Source of the DNA: Ferrimonas senticii DSM 18821
GTDB taxonomy: Bacteria > Pseudomonadota > Gammaproteobacteria > Enterobacterales > Shewanellaceae
Assembly (NCBI RefSeq): GCF_000422665.1
Contig: NZ_AUGM01000001.1
Location: forward strand, 55,352-119,351
Length of the DNA: 64,000 nt
Reading direction: 5' to 3'
The position numbers and the translations under genes are program-made. The notes below the pieces were generated by a model. That model ran no database searches and was not told the DNA's origin. It saw only the letters and a program-made list of their open reading frames with translations. This document shows, in pieces, positions 1 through 9,483 of the stretch. Numbering within the stretch: position 1 is the stretch's first letter; each line of letters begins with the position of its first letter.

Positions 1-645
1 ACCGCCGGTTCGGCTGTTGGCTGCTCGGCTTGCTGTTCAGCCAGTTTCTTAGCTTTGGCTTTAGCAATGGCGGCAGCAACGGCGGCCTTGCGTTTGTCTT
101 CTGCCGACGGGGCTGGGGCGGCCTCGGTAACCGCCGGTTCGGCTGTTGGCTGCTCGGCTTGCTGTTCAGCCAGTTTCTTAGCTTTGGCTTTAGCAATGGC
201 GGCAGCAACGGCGGCCTTGCGTTTGTCTTCTGCCGACGGGGCTGGGGCGGCCTCGGTAACCGCCGGTTCGGCTGTTGGCTGCTCGGCTTGCTGTTCAGCC
301 AGTTTCTTAGCTTTGGCTTTAGCAATGGCGGCAGCAACGGCGGCCTTGCGTTTGTCTTCTGCCGACGGGGCTGGGGCGGCCTCGGTAACCGCCGGTTCGG
401 CTGTTGGCTGCTCGGCTTGCTGTTCAGCCAGTTTCTTAGCTTTGGCTTTAGCAATGGCGGCAGCAACCGCAGCTTTGCGTTTGTCTTCTGCCGACGGGGC
501 AGGGGCTGCCTCGGTAACCGCCAGTTCAGCCATTGGCTGCTGAGCTTGCTGCTCTGATTGCTTCTTGGCTTTGGCCTTAGCAATGGCAGCAGCAACCGCG
601 GCTTTGCGTTTGTCCTCTGCCGATGGCGCAGGGGCGGCCTCGGTA
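1..645 (-). repeat. 129-bp (43-residue) tandem repeats in the rnfC tail
   Basis: Five consecutive units of exactly 129 bp start at 1, 130, 259, 388 and 517. The first three look identical base for base. The fourth diverges over its last third and the fifth more widely. Each encodes an Ala/Lys helix (AAVAAAIAKAKAKK) followed by a Glu/Gln/Pro-rich linker. Further degenerate units of varying length continue to about 1150, giving about ten helices in the window. The left end of the array lies outside the window. Confidence 0.95.
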
Positions 646-2825
646 GCCGTCGGTTCAGCTGTTGGCTGCTCGGCTTGCTGTTCAGCCAGTTTCTTCGCTT
701 TGGCTTTAGCAATCGCCGCAGCCACTGCCGCTTTACGCGGATCTGTTGCTGGCTCAGCATTGGTTTCGGCCGCTGACGTTGCGCCGGCATCAGTGGCTTG
801 CGCTTGTTTAGCCTTGGCTTTGGCAATTGCTGCGGCAACCGCGGCTTTGCGCGGATCAGTCGCAGCTTCACCTTTGGTTTCGGACGCTGGCGTTGCGCCG
901 GCATCAGCCGCTTGCGCTTGTTTGGCCTTAGCTTTGGCAATCGCCGCGGCAACGGCAGCTTTGCGCGGATCAGCTGCTTCATCACTGCCAGATCCACTGT
1001 TGGCTGCGACCTGTGCTTGCTTGGCTTTCGCTTTGGCAATGGCCGCTGCTACTGCCGCGCTGCGGGCCGTTGCTGGTGCGGCACTGCCTTCCGCGTTTTG
1101 GGCAGAGTTTGCCGCTTGTTGGGCTTTCGCTTTAGCAATGGCAGCGGCAACTGCGGCAGGCTTCTGCGCGGTTTGGTTGGCTGAGTCAGCCGTGTCTGCC
1201 GTTGCCTGTGCGGCTTTGGCTGCGCGAGCTTGCTCTTTGCGCTGACGGCGCAGTTCGGCCATATCGACGTTGCTGTTATCGCTGGTTGCTGCTTCAGCCG
1301 CCGCTTTTTGTGCTTTGAGCTTAGCCAGTGCCGCGGCAACGCCTGCCGATGGCGCCGCTTTGGCGGCAGTGCTAGCGGCTTGCTTATGGCGGTTCTCGCG
1401 TTCTTGCTTGGCTTTTTCCAAACGAGCTTGGCGTGCTTCAAAGCGGATTTTGGCGGCATCAGCCTTGGCTTTGGCTGCTCGCTCATCACGGATGGCGGCT
1501 TTAGCGACGCGGTAGAACTGCACTAAGGGAATGTCTGAGGAACAAACCGCCGCACAGGCGCCACACTCAATGCAGTCAAACAGGTTTTGTTGTTCGGCTT
1601 TGTCGTGCTCACCGGCTTTACTGTGCCAGTACAGTTGCTGTGGCAACAGTTGTTGTGGGCAAACCTGCGCACATTCGCCGCAGCGAATGCAGGCACGGGG
1701 AGCCGGAGCCGGTGGTAACTCTTTCAAGCTCGGGGCGATGATGCAGTTACTGCCTTTGCTTAAGCCGATGTCGGCTTGTGGCAGCGCAAAGCCCATCATT
1801 GGCCCGCCGTGGATCAGCGGTTGCTGTGCCAAGGCGATGGTGGCGGTTTGCTCCATCAGCCAATTAACCGGGGTACCTAGTTTGGCCCAGTAGTTACCCG
1901 GTTTGCCGGCTTGCTCACCGGTAACGGTAACCACTCGTTCGATCAGTGGCTCATCGTTAATTACCGCACGCTTGATGGCGTAGGTGGTACCTACGTTAAC
2001 CATTAGCACACCCAAATCTGCCGGCAGTTTGCCTTTTGGCACCTGTTTACCGGTGAGGATCTGGATCAGCTGTTTTTCACTGCCGGACGGGTATTTGGTT
2101 GGGATCGATCGCAGCAGCACATGGCGCATATTGGCCTGCTTAAGTGCGGCTTCCACGGCCTTGATAGCGGCGGGTTTGTTGTCTTCAATGGCGATCAGCA
2201 CTCGCGCTGGGCTTAAGATCTGATCCAGCAGCGCGATACCTTGGATGATCTCTTGTGCGCGCTCTTGCATCAGGCGGTCGTCAGCGGTGATGTAGGGTTC
2301 GCATTCCGCACCGTTGATCAGCAGCAGTTCGATCTTGTCTTTGGTCGCCAGTTTTACCGCCGATGGGAAAGTGGCACCGCCAAGACCAGCAATACCGGCG
2401 TCATTGACCAGTTGCTGCAGTTGTTCGGCGCTAAGCTGCTTGGGATCGTCGATTGGATTACGCGGGCGCCATTGGTCTAAGCCATCGGTGCGGATCTCAA
2501 CCCCTATCTCGGTGAGTCCAGATGGGTGAGCGATCACCATCGGCCCAACGCGGCTGATGGTGCCAGAGCTTGGTGCGTGAATTGGCAGGCTCATCGGTCC
2601 GCTCGCACGGGTCAGCGGCTGGCCTTTTAGGACGTAATCGCCTTCACGCACCAGCAATTCACCGGCGTTACCGATGTGCTGTCGCAGCGGTAATCGCAGC
2701 AGTGGTGGTACCGGCAGTTCGCTAATGGCAGCGTGGCAGGAGAGCTCTTTGCGCTCTGGTGGATGAATCCCACCAAGGAAACCCCAAGTCTTACCAAGGT
2801 CGAGTTGTTCAATCAAAGTCTGCAC
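1..2825 (-). CDS. rnfC: RnfC/RsxC subunit of the Rnf electron transport complex (3' end outside window)
   Basis: RnfC is the peripheral NADH- and FeS-binding subunit of the membrane Rnf/Rsx complex, which exchanges electrons between NADH and ferredoxin-type carriers. The GTG start at 2825 lies just after the rnfB stop, with an AGGTG ribosome site. The N-terminus has the family's Gly-Gly-Ile-His-Pro-Pro region. Two 4Fe4S clusters are visible: CIRCGECAQVC near residue 378 and CIECGACAAVC near residue 421. From about residue 440 the protein becomes a long Ala/Lys/Glu-rich tail made of repeats centred on AAVAAAIAKAKAK. About 941 codons are in the window and the C-terminus is not reached, so the protein is much longer than the roughly 450-residue core. 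The call is secure; the tail's role is unknown. Confidence 0.96.
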   Translation of the reverse strand, partial: MQTLIEQLDLGKTWGFLGGIHPPERKELSCHAAISELPVPPLLRLPLRQHIGNAGELLVREGDYVLKGQPLTRASGPMSLPIHAPSSGTISRVGPMVIAHPSGLTEIGVEIRTDGLDQWRPRNPIDDPKQLSAEQLQQLVNDAGIAGLGGATFPSAVKLATKDKIELLLINGAECEPYITADDRLMQERAQEIIQGIALLDQILSPARVLIAIEDNKPAAIKAVEAALKQANMRHVLLRSIPTKYPSGSEKQLIQILTGKQVPKGKLPADLGVLMVNVGTTYAIKRAVINDEPLIERVVTVTGEQAGKPGNYWAKLGTPVNWLMEQTATIALAQQPLIHGGPMMGFALPQADIGLSKGSNCIIAPSLKELPPAPAPRACIRCGECAQVCPQQLLPQQLYWHSKAGEHDKAEQQNLFDCIECGACAAVCSSDIPLVQFYRVAKAAIRDERAAKAKADAAKIRFEARQARLEKAKQERENRHKQAASTAAKAAPSAGVAAALAKLKAQKAAAEAATSDNSNVDMAELRRQRKEQARAAKAAQATADTADSANQTAQKPAAVAAAIAKAKAQQAANSAQNAEGSAAPATARSAAVAAAIAKAKAKQAQVAANSGSGSDEAADPRKAAVAAAIAKAKAKQAQAADAGATPASETKGEAATDPRKAAVAAAIAKAKAKQAQATDAGATSAAETNAEPATDPRKAAVAAAIAKAKAKKLAEQQAEQPTAEPTATEAAPAPSAEDKRKAAVAAAIAKAKAKKQSEQQAQQPMAELAVTEAAPAPSAEDKRKAAVAAAIAKAKAKKLAEQQAEQPTAEPAVTEAAPAPSAEDKRKAAVAAAIAKAKAKKLAEQQAEQPTAEPAVTEAAPAPSAEDKRKAAVAAAIAKAKAKKLAEQQAEQPTAEPAVTEAAPAPSAEDKRKAAVAAAIAKAKAKKLAEQQAEQPTAEPA

Positions 2826-2827
2826 GT

Positions 2828-3382
2828 TTAGGACACCTGTTTTACAGGGATACGGTCGATCTGCCAGTCCCAGTTTTGTGGAGTTTGTTGAATTGGCCGC
2901 ATCTCGATGCAGTCGACAGGGCAAGGCTCTACGCACAGATCGCAACCGGTGCAATCGGCGCTGATGACGGTGTGCATCTGTTTGCCGCTGCCAACGATGG
3001 CATCGACTGGGCAGGCTTGAATGCACTTGGTGCAGCCAATGCACTGCTCTTCAATGATAAAGGCGACTCGCGGAGTGTTGTCTTTTACGCCGTCCAACGG
3101 CTCTGGCTCGACCCCAAGCAGATCAGCCAGTTTTTGCACGGTGGCGCTGCCGCCGGGTGGACAACGATTGATTGGCGCTTCGCCTTTGCCGATCGCTTCG
3201 GCGTAGGGGCGACAGCCAGGGTAACCACACTGGCCACACTGAGTTTGTGGTAATGCTGCTTCAATCTGTTCAACGATGGGATCGCCTTCCACTTTAAAGC
3301 GGATGGCGGCAAAGCCGAGTAGGCCACCGAAAATCAGGGCAAGAACGGTGATCGCAATCACCGCGATAACAATGCTGCTCAT
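2828..3382 (-). CDS. rnfB: RnfB/RsxB iron-sulfur subunit of the Rnf complex
   Basis: RnfB carries electrons from RnfC toward the membrane subunits. The 184-residue protein has an N-terminal membrane helix (about residues 3-26) and a four-Cys FeS motif (C49, C52, C57, C74). Two classical ferredoxin 4Fe4S motifs follow (C114/117/120/124 and C144/147/150/154). Length and motif order fit proteobacterial RnfB. It sits between rnfA (3-nt gap) and rnfC (start 2 nt after its stop), so the three are co-transcribed. Confidence 0.97.
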   Translation of the reverse strand: MSSIVIAVIAITVLALIFGGLLGFAAIRFKVEGDPIVEQIEAALPQTQCGQCGYPGCRPYAEAIGKGEAPINRCPPGGSATVQKLADLLGVEPEPLDGVKDNTPRVAFIIEEQCIGCTKCIQACPVDAIVGSGKQMHTVISADCTGCDLCVEPCPVDCIEMRPIQQTPQNWDWQIDRIPVKQVS

Positions 3383-3385
3383 CGG

Positions 3386-3964
3386 TTATTTCACCAAGCC
3401 AATAAAGCCCATAAAGGCCAGTGACATCAAACCGGCGGTGATCATGCCGATGGAAGCGCCTTTAAATGGGGTTGGAACGTCAGCGGCAGCAAGGCGTTCG
3501 CGCATGGCCGAGAACAACACCAGTACCAGGCCAAAGCCAACTGCAGCACCGAAGCCATAGATCACCGAACTGATAAAGTCGTGCTGTTCGTTGATATTGA
3601 GCAGCGCGACACCCAGCACCGCACAGTTAGTGGTGATCAGCGGCAGATAGATGCCAAGCACACGATGCAGTGATGGACTGGTTTTGCGGACCACCATTTC
3701 GGTCAATTGTACCACCACAGCGATCACCAAGATGAATGCCAGTGTGCGTAGGTACTCCATCGCCAGTGGTACAAGGATATATTGGTGGATCAGGTAGCTG
3801 CAGACCGAAGCAAGGGTCAACACAAAGGCGGTGGCCATCGACATACCGATGGCGGATTCCAGCTTACTGGAGACCCCCATAAAGGGGCATAACCCGAGAA
3901 ATTTGACCAACACGAAGTTGTTGACCAACACGGTACTGACCAGTAAGAGCAGATATTCGGTCAT
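3386..3964 (-). CDS. rnfA: RnfA/RsxA membrane subunit of the Rnf complex
   Basis: RnfA is a six-helix integral membrane subunit of the Rnf complex, paralogous to RnfE and NqrE. The 192-residue protein is almost wholly hydrophobic. It has the conserved opening [19 protein letters not shown] and the NCAVLG segment in the middle helix, both typical of RnfA. It is the first gene of the rnf operon here. Its upstream region (3965-4100) separates it from the terminator of the preceding gene. Confidence 0.97.
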   Translation of the reverse strand: MTEYLLLLVSTVLVNNFVLVKFLGLCPFMGVSSKLESAIGMSMATAFVLTLASVCSYLIHQYILVPLAMEYLRTLAFILVIAVVVQLTEMVVRKTSPSLHRVLGIYLPLITTNCAVLGVALLNINEQHDFISSVIYGFGAAVGFGLVLVLFSAMRERLAAADVPTPFKGASIGMITAGLMSLAFMGFIGLVK

Positions 3965-3994
3965 GAATGTGGGCGTTCAGAGAAAAATAAGCCG

Positions 3995-4045
3995 CCATTA
4001 TCGGAAAATGACGACGATGAAACAACTGACGAACATTACGGTTAT
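3995..4045 (-). promoter_or_regulatory. Candidate promoter for rnfABC
   Basis: On the minus strand a GATAAT -10-like hexamer lies about 35 nt upstream of the rnfA start. A weak TTGTTT -35 lies 17 nt before it. It falls between the csrD-like terminator and rnfA, where a promoter is expected. This is pattern reading only. Confidence 0.35.
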
Positions 4046-4094
4046 TCGCTGAATGAACAAAGCTTAGACGAGCATCACTGGGGAACGGTACTCA

Positions 4095-4124
4095 AAAGTC
4101 AAAAGCGCCCCGATGTTGGGGCGC
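4095..4124 (-). terminator. Rho-independent terminator after the csrD-like gene
   Basis: On the minus strand GCGCCCC pairs with GGGGCGC around a 6-nt loop, followed by a T-rich run. It lies 22 nt past the stop of the degenerate GGDEF-EAL gene and separates it from rnfA. Confidence 0.85.
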
Positions 4125-4145
4125 CGTTTATCCAAGTTAATGAGG

Positions 4146-6044
4146 TCAACGCAGATCCGCTGGTAACGGTTTGGCGTTCATTGGTTGTGGTGATGCGACC
4201 AGATGGCCTTGAACGCCATCGACTCGCAGCGCTTCCATGGTGATCCGCTCTTCATATTGCTCGATGTGGGTGGCAATCACGCGGATCTCTAGCCGCACGG
4301 CAATGTCCAACAGCATTTTGACAAAGAAGCGGTTATTGGCGTCGTTGTCGATGTCTTTGCTGAAGCAGGGATCCAACTTGACGTAATCTGGCCGCAGCAA
4401 CTGCAAGCTTTTGAATGAACTTAGGCTGTTGCCGAAGCGTTCCACCGCAATGCGGACGCCGTGCTGATGAATGCGAGCAATCCATTGGTTAAGCATCTGC
4501 GGTTTGATGTTGATGGCGTGTTCGTTGATCTCCAGCACCAAGCGGCCGCTAAGTTCCGGCGTACGGGTGATCCGTTCCTCCAACCAGCCTAAAAATTCTG
4601 GGTCGTTGACGGAATGACTGGAGATGTTAAAGCCGTAGCTTTGATCCGCCTCACCATGATGGATTATCTCTCGCACCGCTTGAGTAAACAGCAGTTTATC
4701 GAGTTCGATAGCGCGATCATGACGGTTGGCCATTGCGAACAATATTTGGGTTGGTAAGGGGTTACCGTCTTTATTGGTAAAGCGCGCCAGCAGTTCGCGA
4801 TAGAAAGGTGTGTTTTCAGTCAGTGAGATCACCGACTGATAGGTAAACTCGATGCGAGTGTTGCTGATCACATCGTCAATTACCTGTGCCCAGCGATCGG
4901 TTTCCAGTTCAAATTCTGCTGATTCTGGCGCTAACTGATAGTGGCGATTAGGTCCTTCCGATTGGGCAATACTGATGGCGGTATCGAGTTGCATCAGTAG
5001 CTGACTGATGCGGTCATGGTGGCTGTAACTGACAGCACCAATGTAACCGGCGCTATCAAACTCCACACGCTGGGCGATGTCAGTCAGTTGTTTGCTTAGT
5101 TGCTCCATAATGGCGTTGACGTCCGCCATCGAACGGTTGGGCAATGCGGCGATAAAGTCGCTACCACCGTAGCGATAAAGGTGAACTTGATGTTGACCGT
5201 CGCTTAGCCCTTTAAGGGCTTTGGCGATGTTGATCAGGTAGCTATCACCGGCCAGTTTGCCTTGGCGGCTGTTGATCTCTTCCAACACCGAAGCTCGCAC
5301 CATCAACAATTGGCCGATGTTACCGGGTTTGCTGAGCAACTCCTCCATTTCGGTATTGAATTGGGTGCGATTTGGCAGCTGCGTAAGCGGATCATTCATC
5401 GCCTCTAACGCCTGAGTCGCATTCGTGCGCTGCAGTTGCTGTACCTGCAATTTAAGTTTATCGCGGGTACTAATTAGGTTGGCGGCAAGGGCGGAAAATG
5501 GTCCAGTGATGGTTTGTAAGCCGCCAGGCAGATCCAAACTTGAGAGCTGCAAGCCTGCCAATTCCAGAGTAGTTAGATTGCGCTGTTGGCGGCGCCCTTG
5601 AATGATTACCAATACCGCGAGCAACAAATTGATCAGGGAAGTACCAAGCAGAATCGGTAGCATCGGTTTGCCGAAGCGGTTTAGGTAGTAATCACCGTCG
5701 AATCCAACCGTGACCGACTGTTGCTGCACCTTGGTTTGCTGTTGCAGTTGTGCCGCATCCAGTAACGCTGCAAGCGGATGAGTTGGCGCTTGATAGCTGC
5801 GATAGTTCCAAGGGGTTTGCTCACCAACCGAACCGATGCGGGCAAACTGCACCGGCAGGCGGTTAAACAGAGGTGTCAACGTCGCTTTGTCAGTGCTTGG
5901 ACTGTTAGTGAGTTGACTAAGAAGCGCTTGCTGATCGTCTTGTAGTTGCTGTGTTACCTGCATCGAGAGCAGAAAGCCGCCACAAGCAATAACCGTCAGT
6001 TGGAAAATTATCAGCAACGCGATTGCGAAACGTGAACTGATCAT
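4146..6044 (-). CDS. csrD: CsrD/MshH-like membrane protein with degenerate GGDEF and EAL domains
   Basis: The 632-residue protein has an N-terminal membrane helix, an extracytoplasmic region of about 130 residues and a second helix (MLPILLGTSLINLLLAVLVI). A HAMP-like linker, a GGDEF domain and an EAL domain follow. The GGDEF site reads GGSDF and the EAL site ELL, like the HRSDF/ELM sites of E. coli CsrD. The DDFG motif is replaced by VERFG and the ending VASPQP matches CsrD's SSQP-type end, so neither c-di-GMP synthesis nor hydrolysis is expected. CsrD promotes RNase E decay of CsrB/C RNAs; MshH is the MSHA-linked homologue. The in-frame frame extends upstream to 6215, but 6044 starts directly before the first membrane helix. 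Function is inferred from family resemblance. Confidence 0.75.
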   Translation of the reverse strand: MISSRFAIALLIIFQLTVIACGGFLLSMQVTQQLQDDQQALLSQLTNSPSTDKATLTPLFNRLPVQFARIGSVGEQTPWNYRSYQAPTHPLAALLDAAQLQQQTKVQQQSVTVGFDGDYYLNRFGKPMLPILLGTSLINLLLAVLVIIQGRRQQRNLTTLELAGLQLSSLDLPGGLQTITGPFSALAANLISTRDKLKLQVQQLQRTNATQALEAMNDPLTQLPNRTQFNTEMEELLSKPGNIGQLLMVRASVLEEINSRQGKLAGDSYLINIAKALKGLSDGQHQVHLYRYGGSDFIAALPNRSMADVNAIMEQLSKQLTDIAQRVEFDSAGYIGAVSYSHHDRISQLLMQLDTAISIAQSEGPNRHYQLAPESAEFELETDRWAQVIDDVISNTRIEFTYQSVISLTENTPFYRELLARFTNKDGNPLPTQILFAMANRHDRAIELDKLLFTQAVREIIHHGEADQSYGFNISSHSVNDPEFLGWLEERITRTPELSGRLVLEINEHAINIKPQMLNQWIARIHQHGVRIAVERFGNSLSSFKSLQLLRPDYVKLDPCFSKDIDNDANNRFFVKMLLDIAVRLEIRVIATHIEQYEERITMEALRVDGVQGHLVASPQPMNAKPLPADLR

Positions 6045-6518
6045 GGCGTGAAAATATCCTTTTTTCGAGCACCGTAGATAAACACTATCACCAAGATAGT
6101 GGTAAGCCTTGACGTCAACCAGTTTCCTTTGTGGCTTAATCGGCGACAGCAATCTCAGCGGCCGTGTGCCACTCGAATCGACTGGCGACGTGTTGGCTTG
6201 GTGTGTAACGAACAACGGCTAGTGCGTTGATTTTACCCAAGTTGTTAACTTAACTGTTTGATATACAGTTCCCTTTTCTAATTGTAGCGCGATCTGGGTC
6301 ACAAATAACAATAACATTACAATGACACCCAGATAGAACAACGTAAATCCTTATGACAAGAGCGAAATCCAAGCTGGATATGCTGCTTATCTGTTTTGTG
6401 GTGGTGATAAAGGGGGATTAGGGGGAGAAAAGTGACATGGGATCACTAGGCCAAGTTCAAGGGTAACAGCAGAGCCGACTCAAGCTTAACAGTGAATCGG
6501 CTCTGTTGTCTTAATGGG
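6045..6518. other. Intergenic region upstream of the csrD-like gene
   Basis: This 474-bp stretch contains the 6470-6505 terminator, a 19-bp inverted repeat AACTGT-N7-ACAGTT (6252-6270) and an 8-bp stem ATCTGGGT/ACCCAGAT (6292-6299 and 6327-6334) around an AT-rich 27-nt loop. If the csrD-like protein starts further upstream, the right part of its frame would occupy 6045-6215. No convincing gene was seen. Confidence 0.5.
6470..6505 (-). terminator. Probable terminator after the 90-residue hypothetical gene
   Basis: A perfect 9-bp stem (CAGAGCCGA/TCGGCTCTG) with an 18-nt loop begins 13 nt past the stop of the minus-strand small gene. Only a short CTGTT stretch follows, so termination may be weak. 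Confidence 0.55.
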
Positions 6519-6791
6519 TTACAGCATCAGTTTTTTCGCTTGTTCCATCATCGCCAACATATTGCCACTGGTATCGGCGGTTGGGTCGCTCAGATAGCTA
6601 TCGCGAATGGCTTCCACTTGCTCGTTGATCGACTCTAGGTCATCGGCATCTGCTTCGACACTCGGGGTGACTGTGGCAGCCTCTTGTTTGGCCAGTTCGC
6701 TGGCAAAGCTGCTGTTCGGGGCAGGCTGAGAAGCCACGTTGGTGCTTTGCTGTACTGGAGTGGCTACGCCGCCAACACTTATCGGATTCAT
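6519..6791 (-). CDS. Hypothetical small soluble protein, probably disordered
   Basis: The 90-residue protein starts MNPISVGG and is rich in Ala, Ser, Glu and Asp. It has no signal peptide, Cys or membrane segment. The C-terminal third (ESINEQVEAIRDSYL ... MLAMMEQAKKLML) could form amphipathic helices. The start at 6791 is preferred because AGGAGAAAATAGG precedes it; a frame extension to 6857 lacks such a site. No family is recognised. It has its own terminator and stands alone. Confidence 0.7.
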   Translation of the reverse strand: MNPISVGGVATPVQQSTNVASQPAPNSSFASELAKQEAATVTPSVEADADDLESINEQVEAIRDSYLSDPTADTSGNMLAMMEQAKKLML

Positions 6792-7146
6792 CCTATTTTC
6801 TCCTGATAGGGTCGCGCAGGGATGGCCGCCGCGACTGTGGTCAATAAACCGCATCATTGCTGCTATTGAATGCTAGAGCTGTTTTCCTCTAACAATTTTT
6901 AAGCATGTTCTGTGCCAATAAGATTAGCTGATTGATTGACGCCAAGAGTGGTCAAACCGCTGTTGCTGCGGCTGGGTAGACCAAAGTATAGAAAGCCCAA
7001 ACATCCAATCAATTATGTTTAATAACAGTGAGTTAAAAATTTATGAGCCAAGGTGCTGGCGACGCTCGACTAAGGTCTGACATCGACGGCGTATTGCCAT
7101 TGCTAGGTTAGCCATGACGACTTTGCCTAAGTAATGGGAGATACGG
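6792..7146. other. Divergent intergenic region before the symporter operon
   Basis: This 355-bp region holds the promoters for the minus-strand small gene and the plus-strand symporter pair. An imperfect inverted repeat with arms GGTCAAACCGC and GCGGCTGGGTAGACC (about 6951-6983) is visible and could be a regulator site. A GGGAG ribosome site precedes 7147. No gene was seen. Confidence 0.45.
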
Positions 7147-7413
7147 ATGGCTTTTGAAAGTAATGAACAAGCGCAAGCTTACTGGCGCGAAAACCTACGA
7201 ATGATGTTGGGATTGCTGGCCATTTGGTTTGTAGTTTCATATGGCTTTGGGGTGTTACTGGTTGATGCACTGAATACTGTAGCCTTTGGCGGTTTTAAGC
7301 TTGGCTTCTGGTTTGCCCAGCAAGGTTCCATCTATGTCTTTGTGGCGCTGATCTTTGTTTATGTGATGAAGATGAATGCGCTGGACAAGAAATATAACGT
7401 GCAAGAGGACTAA
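7147..7413 (+). CDS. DUF4212 small subunit of a sodium:solute symporter
   Basis: The 88-residue protein has two hydrophobic helices (about 21-45 and 52-78). Its opening is typical of the small partner of VC_2705-type symporters (DUF4212 family), with the [10 protein letters not shown] segment. It precedes the large subunit by 4 nt, the invariant arrangement for this pair. A GGGAG ribosome site lies 8 nt before the ATG. It probably stabilises or assists the transporter. Confidence 0.9.
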   Translation: MAFESNEQAQAYWRENLRMMLGLLAIWFVVSYGFGVLLVDALNTVAFGGFKLGFWFAQQGSIYVFVALIFVYVMKMNALDKKYNVQED

Positions 7414-7417
7414 GCCG

Positions 7418-9127
7418 ATGGAACTGCAAACCTTAACTTATATCGTGGTTGGCCTAACCTTTGCGCTTTATATTGGCATCGCGATTTGGGCCAAAGCGGG
7501 TTCTACCCAAGAGTTTTACGTTGCTGGTGGTGGTGTCCATCCGGTAGCGAATGGCATGGCAACCGCAGCGGATTGGATGTCGGCGGCCTCCTTCTTGTCA
7601 ATGGCGGGGCTGATCGCCTTTATGGGCTATGACGGTTCGGTCTATCTGATGGGCTGGACCGGCGGTTATGTGTTGCTAGCGATGTGCCTAGCGCCATATC
7701 TGCGTAAATTTGGCAAGTTCACGGTGCCGGACTTTATTGGTGATCGCTATTACTCACAAGCGGCTCGCACCGTGGCGGTGATCTGCGCCATCTTTGTCTG
7801 CTTTACCTATGTAGCCGGGCAGATGCGTGGCGTTGGGGTGGTGTTCTCGCGCTTCTTGGAAGTGGATATCACCATGGGCGTGGTCATCGGCATGGCTATC
7901 GTGTTCTTCTATGCCGTGCTTGGGGGCATGAAGGGGATCACTTACACCCAGGTGGCGCAGTACGTGGTGCTGATCACCGCTTACTTGGTGCCAGCGGTAT
8001 TTATCTCAATCATGTTGACCGGCAATCCATTGCCGCAATTGGGCTTTGGTTCCACCTTGGCCGACGGTTCTGGGATGACGGTACTGGATAAGCTGGATGG
8101 GCTAGTAACCGAACTTGGCTTTACTCAGTACACCGATGGCTCCAAGTCCACCATTGATGTGTTCTTTATCACCGCGGCTCTGATGGTCGGTACCGCAGGT
8201 TTACCACACGTTATTGTGCGCTTCTTCACCGTGCCTAAAGTGTCGGATGCGCGGATTTCTGCCGGTTGGGCATTGGTGTTTATTGCGCTGCTATACACCA
8301 CTGCACCTGCCGTTGCTTCGTTTGCGCGACTGAACATGATTGACACCATCAACGGCAGTGATGGCGCCGGTACCCTGTATGCGGAACGTCCTCAGTGGAT
8401 TAAGAACTGGGAACAAACCAAGCTGATCGAGTGGACCGAAGATAAGAACGGCGATGGTCGTATGTTCTACTCTGGTGATGAGCGCAACGAGATGAAGATC
8501 GACCGCGATATCATGGTGCTGGCTAACCCTGAGATTGCCGATCTGCCAAATTGGGTCATTGCCTTGGTGGCAGCCGGTGGTATCGCGGCGGCACTGTCCA
8601 CATCCGCGGGTCTATTGTTGGTGATTTCGACATCGGTATCGCACGATCTATTGAAACGAAACCTGATGCCGGACATTACCGACAAACAAGAGCTGACGTA
8701 CGCGCGGATTGCCGCGGCAATAGCTATTGCGATTGCCGGTTACTTGGGAATTAATCCCCCCGGATTTGTGGCGCAGGTGGTCGCCTTTGCCTTCGGCCTT
8801 GCCGCATCTTCATTCTTCCCGGCAATCATTATGGGGATCTTCTCTAAGCGGATGAATAAAGAGGGTGCCATTGCTGGGATGATCAGCGGTATTACCTTCA
8901 CTGCGGCCTACATCATCTACTTCAAGTTCGTTAACCCCGCAGGCAATGTACCAGCAAATTGGTTTATGGGTATTTCACCAGAAGGGATTGGTACTCTTGG
9001 GATGGTGCTGAACTTTGTCGTGGCATTCGCCGTCAGTCGTGTTACCAGTGAAACTCCACAAGATGTGCAGGATATGGTGGAAAGCATCCGTTTCCCTAAA
9101 GGGGCAGGTGAAGCAACTCATCATTAA
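7418..9127 (+). CDS. Sodium:solute symporter large subunit (VC_2705 family, acetate/ActP-like)
   Basis: The 569-residue protein is an SSS-family transporter with about 13 membrane segments. It shows the family's early [23 protein letters not shown] region and a cytoplasmic charged insert around residues 320-365. The ATG at 7418 follows the small-subunit stop by 4 nt; the longer frame from 7376 overlaps that gene and is not used. The VC_2705 subfamily is related to ActP and probably moves acetate or a similar small carboxylate with Na+. The exact substrate cannot be read from the sequence. Confidence 0.92.
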   Translation: MELQTLTYIVVGLTFALYIGIAIWAKAGSTQEFYVAGGGVHPVANGMATAADWMSAASFLSMAGLIAFMGYDGSVYLMGWTGGYVLLAMCLAPYLRKFGKFTVPDFIGDRYYSQAARTVAVICAIFVCFTYVAGQMRGVGVVFSRFLEVDITMGVVIGMAIVFFYAVLGGMKGITYTQVAQYVVLITAYLVPAVFISIMLTGNPLPQLGFGSTLADGSGMTVLDKLDGLVTELGFTQYTDGSKSTIDVFFITAALMVGTAGLPHVIVRFFTVPKVSDARISAGWALVFIALLYTTAPAVASFARLNMIDTINGSDGAGTLYAERPQWIKNWEQTKLIEWTEDKNGDGRMFYSGDERNEMKIDRDIMVLANPEIADLPNWVIALVAAGGIAAALSTSAGLLLVISTSVSHDLLKRNLMPDITDKQELTYARIAAAIAIAIAGYLGINPPGFVAQVVAFAFGLAASSFFPAIIMGIFSKRMNKEGAIAGMISGITFTAAYIIYFKFVNPAGNVPANWFMGISPEGIGTLGMVLNFVVAFAVSRVTSETPQDVQDMVESIRFPKGAGEATHH

Positions 9128-9163
9128 CGGCATGCCATAAGCGCAACGAAATAGCGAACTACA

Positions 9164-9190
9164 GGGGCTGAGCAATCAGCCCCTTTTTTT
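9164..9190 (+). terminator. Rho-independent terminator after the symporter
   Basis: GGGGCTG pairs with CAGCCCC around a 6-nt loop, followed by seven T. It is placed 37 nt past the symporter stop. Confidence 0.92.
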
Positions 9191-9235
9191 GTCGTTAAGA
9201 AAGTGGCGGTCAGTGTTTTCGGTTAAAAGCTTTTT

Positions 9236-9318
9236 AGTTGTCAGTTGTCAGTTGTCAGTTGTCAGTTGTCAGTTGTCAGTTGTCAGTTGTCAGTTGTCAG
9301 TTGTCAGTTGTCAGTTGT
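9236..9318. repeat. Heptanucleotide tandem array (AGTTGTC)n
   Basis: Eleven perfect copies of the 7-mer AGTTGTC run from 9236 to 9312, and a partial copy reaches 9318. The array lies between the symporter terminator and the rpoS terminator, outside any gene. With no spacers it is a simple tandem repeat, not a CRISPR array. Confidence 0.97.
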
Positions 9319-9483
9319 TGGCCATAAGTGTCAGCGGGTGAATGCGCTGGTGGCCAGTCCTTGTTTGCTGGCGGAATAGCTGGAATTGCATGGTGATGGG
9401 GATGGAGGCAAAGGTGCGTGTTCGCACGGGTTCTGATGCTCACAAAACCGCGGGCAAATTTGGTGGTGGATTTGGGCAGGGAT

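Noticed and set aside
1-645. CRISPR array
   Set aside because: Units are contiguous, 129 bp, in frame and coding; there are no spacers.
30-1245. Plus-strand Ala/Ser-rich and Gly/Phe-rich frames up to 226 codons
   Set aside because: They are antisense frames of the repetitive rnfC tail and keep open only because the repeat unit is a multiple of three.
6252-6270. LexA (SOS) box
   Set aside because: CTGT and ACAG are separated by 7 nt; the gammaproteobacterial LexA site needs 8.
9236-9318. CRISPR-like repeat
   Set aside because: A 7-bp tandem repeat with no spacers is a simple satellite.
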